In this document: positions 30,072 through 32,674 of the stretch, in pieces | Layout: each line of letters starts with the position of its first letter | Numbering within the stretch: the stretch's first letter is position 1 | Source: CAZLHO01 sp964559455 | GTDB taxonomy: Bacteria; Krumholzibacteriota; Krumholzibacteriia; LZORAL124-64-63 | Length of the DNA: 32,674 bases | Assembly (NCBI GenBank): GCA_964559455.1 | Contig: CAZLHO010000032.1 | Location: 1 to 32,674 of the forward strand | Reading direction: 5' to 3' | Made by a program: the position numbers and the translations under genes | The notes under the pieces: model-generated | The model's database searches: none | The model's input: only the letters and a program-made list of their open reading frames with translations | Told to the model about the DNA's origin: nothing

Positions 30072-30368
30072 TCAGCCGCCGATCTCCTCTTCGACCTCCG
30101 CGGCCCCTTCCGCGTAGAACTTCGCCTCGTCAGGGGCCAGTTCCTGAAGGAGTCGCAGGAACTCCCCCGCGTGGACGCGCTCCTCGTCGGCGATGTCCTT
30201 GAGCACCTCGATGGCGAGTTCGTTGTCCGTCGACTCGGCGAGCTGCATGTACAGCTGGATCGCTTCGTACTCCGCGGCGACCATGAACCGGATCGCGCGG
30301 ACGAGCTCCTCGTGCGTGAGCTTGCGGTCGCTGGCCAGTCCCGAGAAAGGGGTTCCGAATTCCGGCAT
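30072..30368 (-). CDS. Half-ferritin (EncFtn/rubrerythrin-like) iron protein
   Basis: A 98-residue two-helix protein. The first helix holds IRFMVAAEYEAIQLYMQLAE with Glu 33; the second holds VLKDIADEERVHAGEF with Glu 63 and His 66 in an E-x-x-H motif. This set (E, then E-x-x-H thirty residues later) matches the ferroxidase ligands of encapsulated ferritin (EncFtn), in which two chains form one di-iron site. The opening MPEFGTPFSGL and LTHEELVRAIRF are typical of rubrerythrin-like members in thermophiles and archaea. The usual encapsulin-targeting tail is not evident (it ends EVEEEIGG), and no encapsulin shell gene is in the window. AGAGGA precedes the ATG. Confidence 0.83.
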   Translation of the reverse strand: MPEFGTPFSGLASDRKLTHEELVRAIRFMVAAEYEAIQLYMQLAESTDNELAIEVLKDIADEERVHAGEFLRLLQELAPDEAKFYAEGAAEVEEEIGG

Positions 30369-30453
30369 GATGATCCTCTCCGTTCGCGTGGAAGTTCGAT
30401 CTCCCGGCCGGCGCCGACCGCCTCCCCAGGGGGCAGGGCCCGGGCCCCGTCGG

Positions 30454-30483
30454 AAAATATTCCGGCCGAGCGGGCCCGGTCAA
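30454..30483 (-). promoter_or_regulatory. Likely promoter of the half-ferritin/cupin pair
   Basis: On the minus strand TTGACC (30478-30483), an 18-base spacer and TATTTT (30454-30459) stand about 86 bases before the ATG. The AT-rich -10 patch is conspicuous in GC-rich surroundings. The 125-base gap between tex and this gene holds only this promoter and a GC-rich leader. Confidence 0.5.
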
Positions 30484-30493
30484 GCCCGACGCC

Positions 30494-32650
<2,157 letters not shown>

Positions 32651-32674
32651 GGATCCTCCGGTGATCGGTACCCT

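Noticed and set aside
28130..30202. A plus-strand open frame of 690 codons crossing several minus-strand genes
   Set aside because: It runs antisense to four separate annotated elements, each with its own start and ribosome-binding site or motif, and has no recognisable domain.

Overview
The window is a GC-rich chromosomal segment from a Gram-negative-type bacterium of the FCB assemblage, probably an uncultured lineage such as Krumholzibacteriota, Eisenbacteria or Latescibacterota. The evidence is a large secreted LVIVP-repeat protein ending in a FlgD-like C-terminal domain of the kind associated with type IX secretion, the remnant of a second such tail, many outer-membrane barrels and lipoproteins, and long GC-rich genes with many overlapping shadow frames. 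The phylum is inferred from protein style, not from a marker gene. No rRNA, tRNA, CRISPR array or insertion sequence was seen.

Layout. 1-1365 is an AT-rich block with two genes, a secreted unknown and a HEPN-like protein, that looks acquired. 1517-3342 (minus) holds an OmpA-family protein and a LapA-type membrane protein. 3597-4913 (minus) is a DEAD-box RNA helicase with its own promoter, long leader and intrinsic terminator. 5333-8614 (plus) is the LVIVP propeller protein with a clear sigma70-type promoter. 8646-14091 (minus) carries a deoxyinosine glycosylase, a metal-receptor/VOC pair, a run of secreted or lipid-anchored unknowns, a beta-helix lipoprotein and two small membrane proteins. 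14200-19159 (minus) is an apparent operon, MipA-like porin, TetR regulator, CPBP-protease/beta-lactamase-fold fusion and MFS exporter. A perfect palindrome sits inside its promoter. 19420-21345 (minus) holds a lipoprotein esterase and an outer-membrane barrel.

21529-27363 (plus) is the most interesting unit: SH3 protein, M48 lipoprotein protease, CHASE2 adenylate cyclase, MBL-fold hydrolase, and an MscS-type channel with a C-terminal cyclic-nucleotide-binding domain. Read together they suggest a self-contained envelope-sensing circuit. The cyclase would make cAMP, the channel would respond to it, and the MBL enzyme might degrade it. The last two steps are inference.

27473-32650 (minus) carries a cysteine-synthase-family enzyme, an outer-membrane barrel, a decayed secretion-tail gene, a DHCW cupin with a half-ferritin protein, and a complete tex gene.
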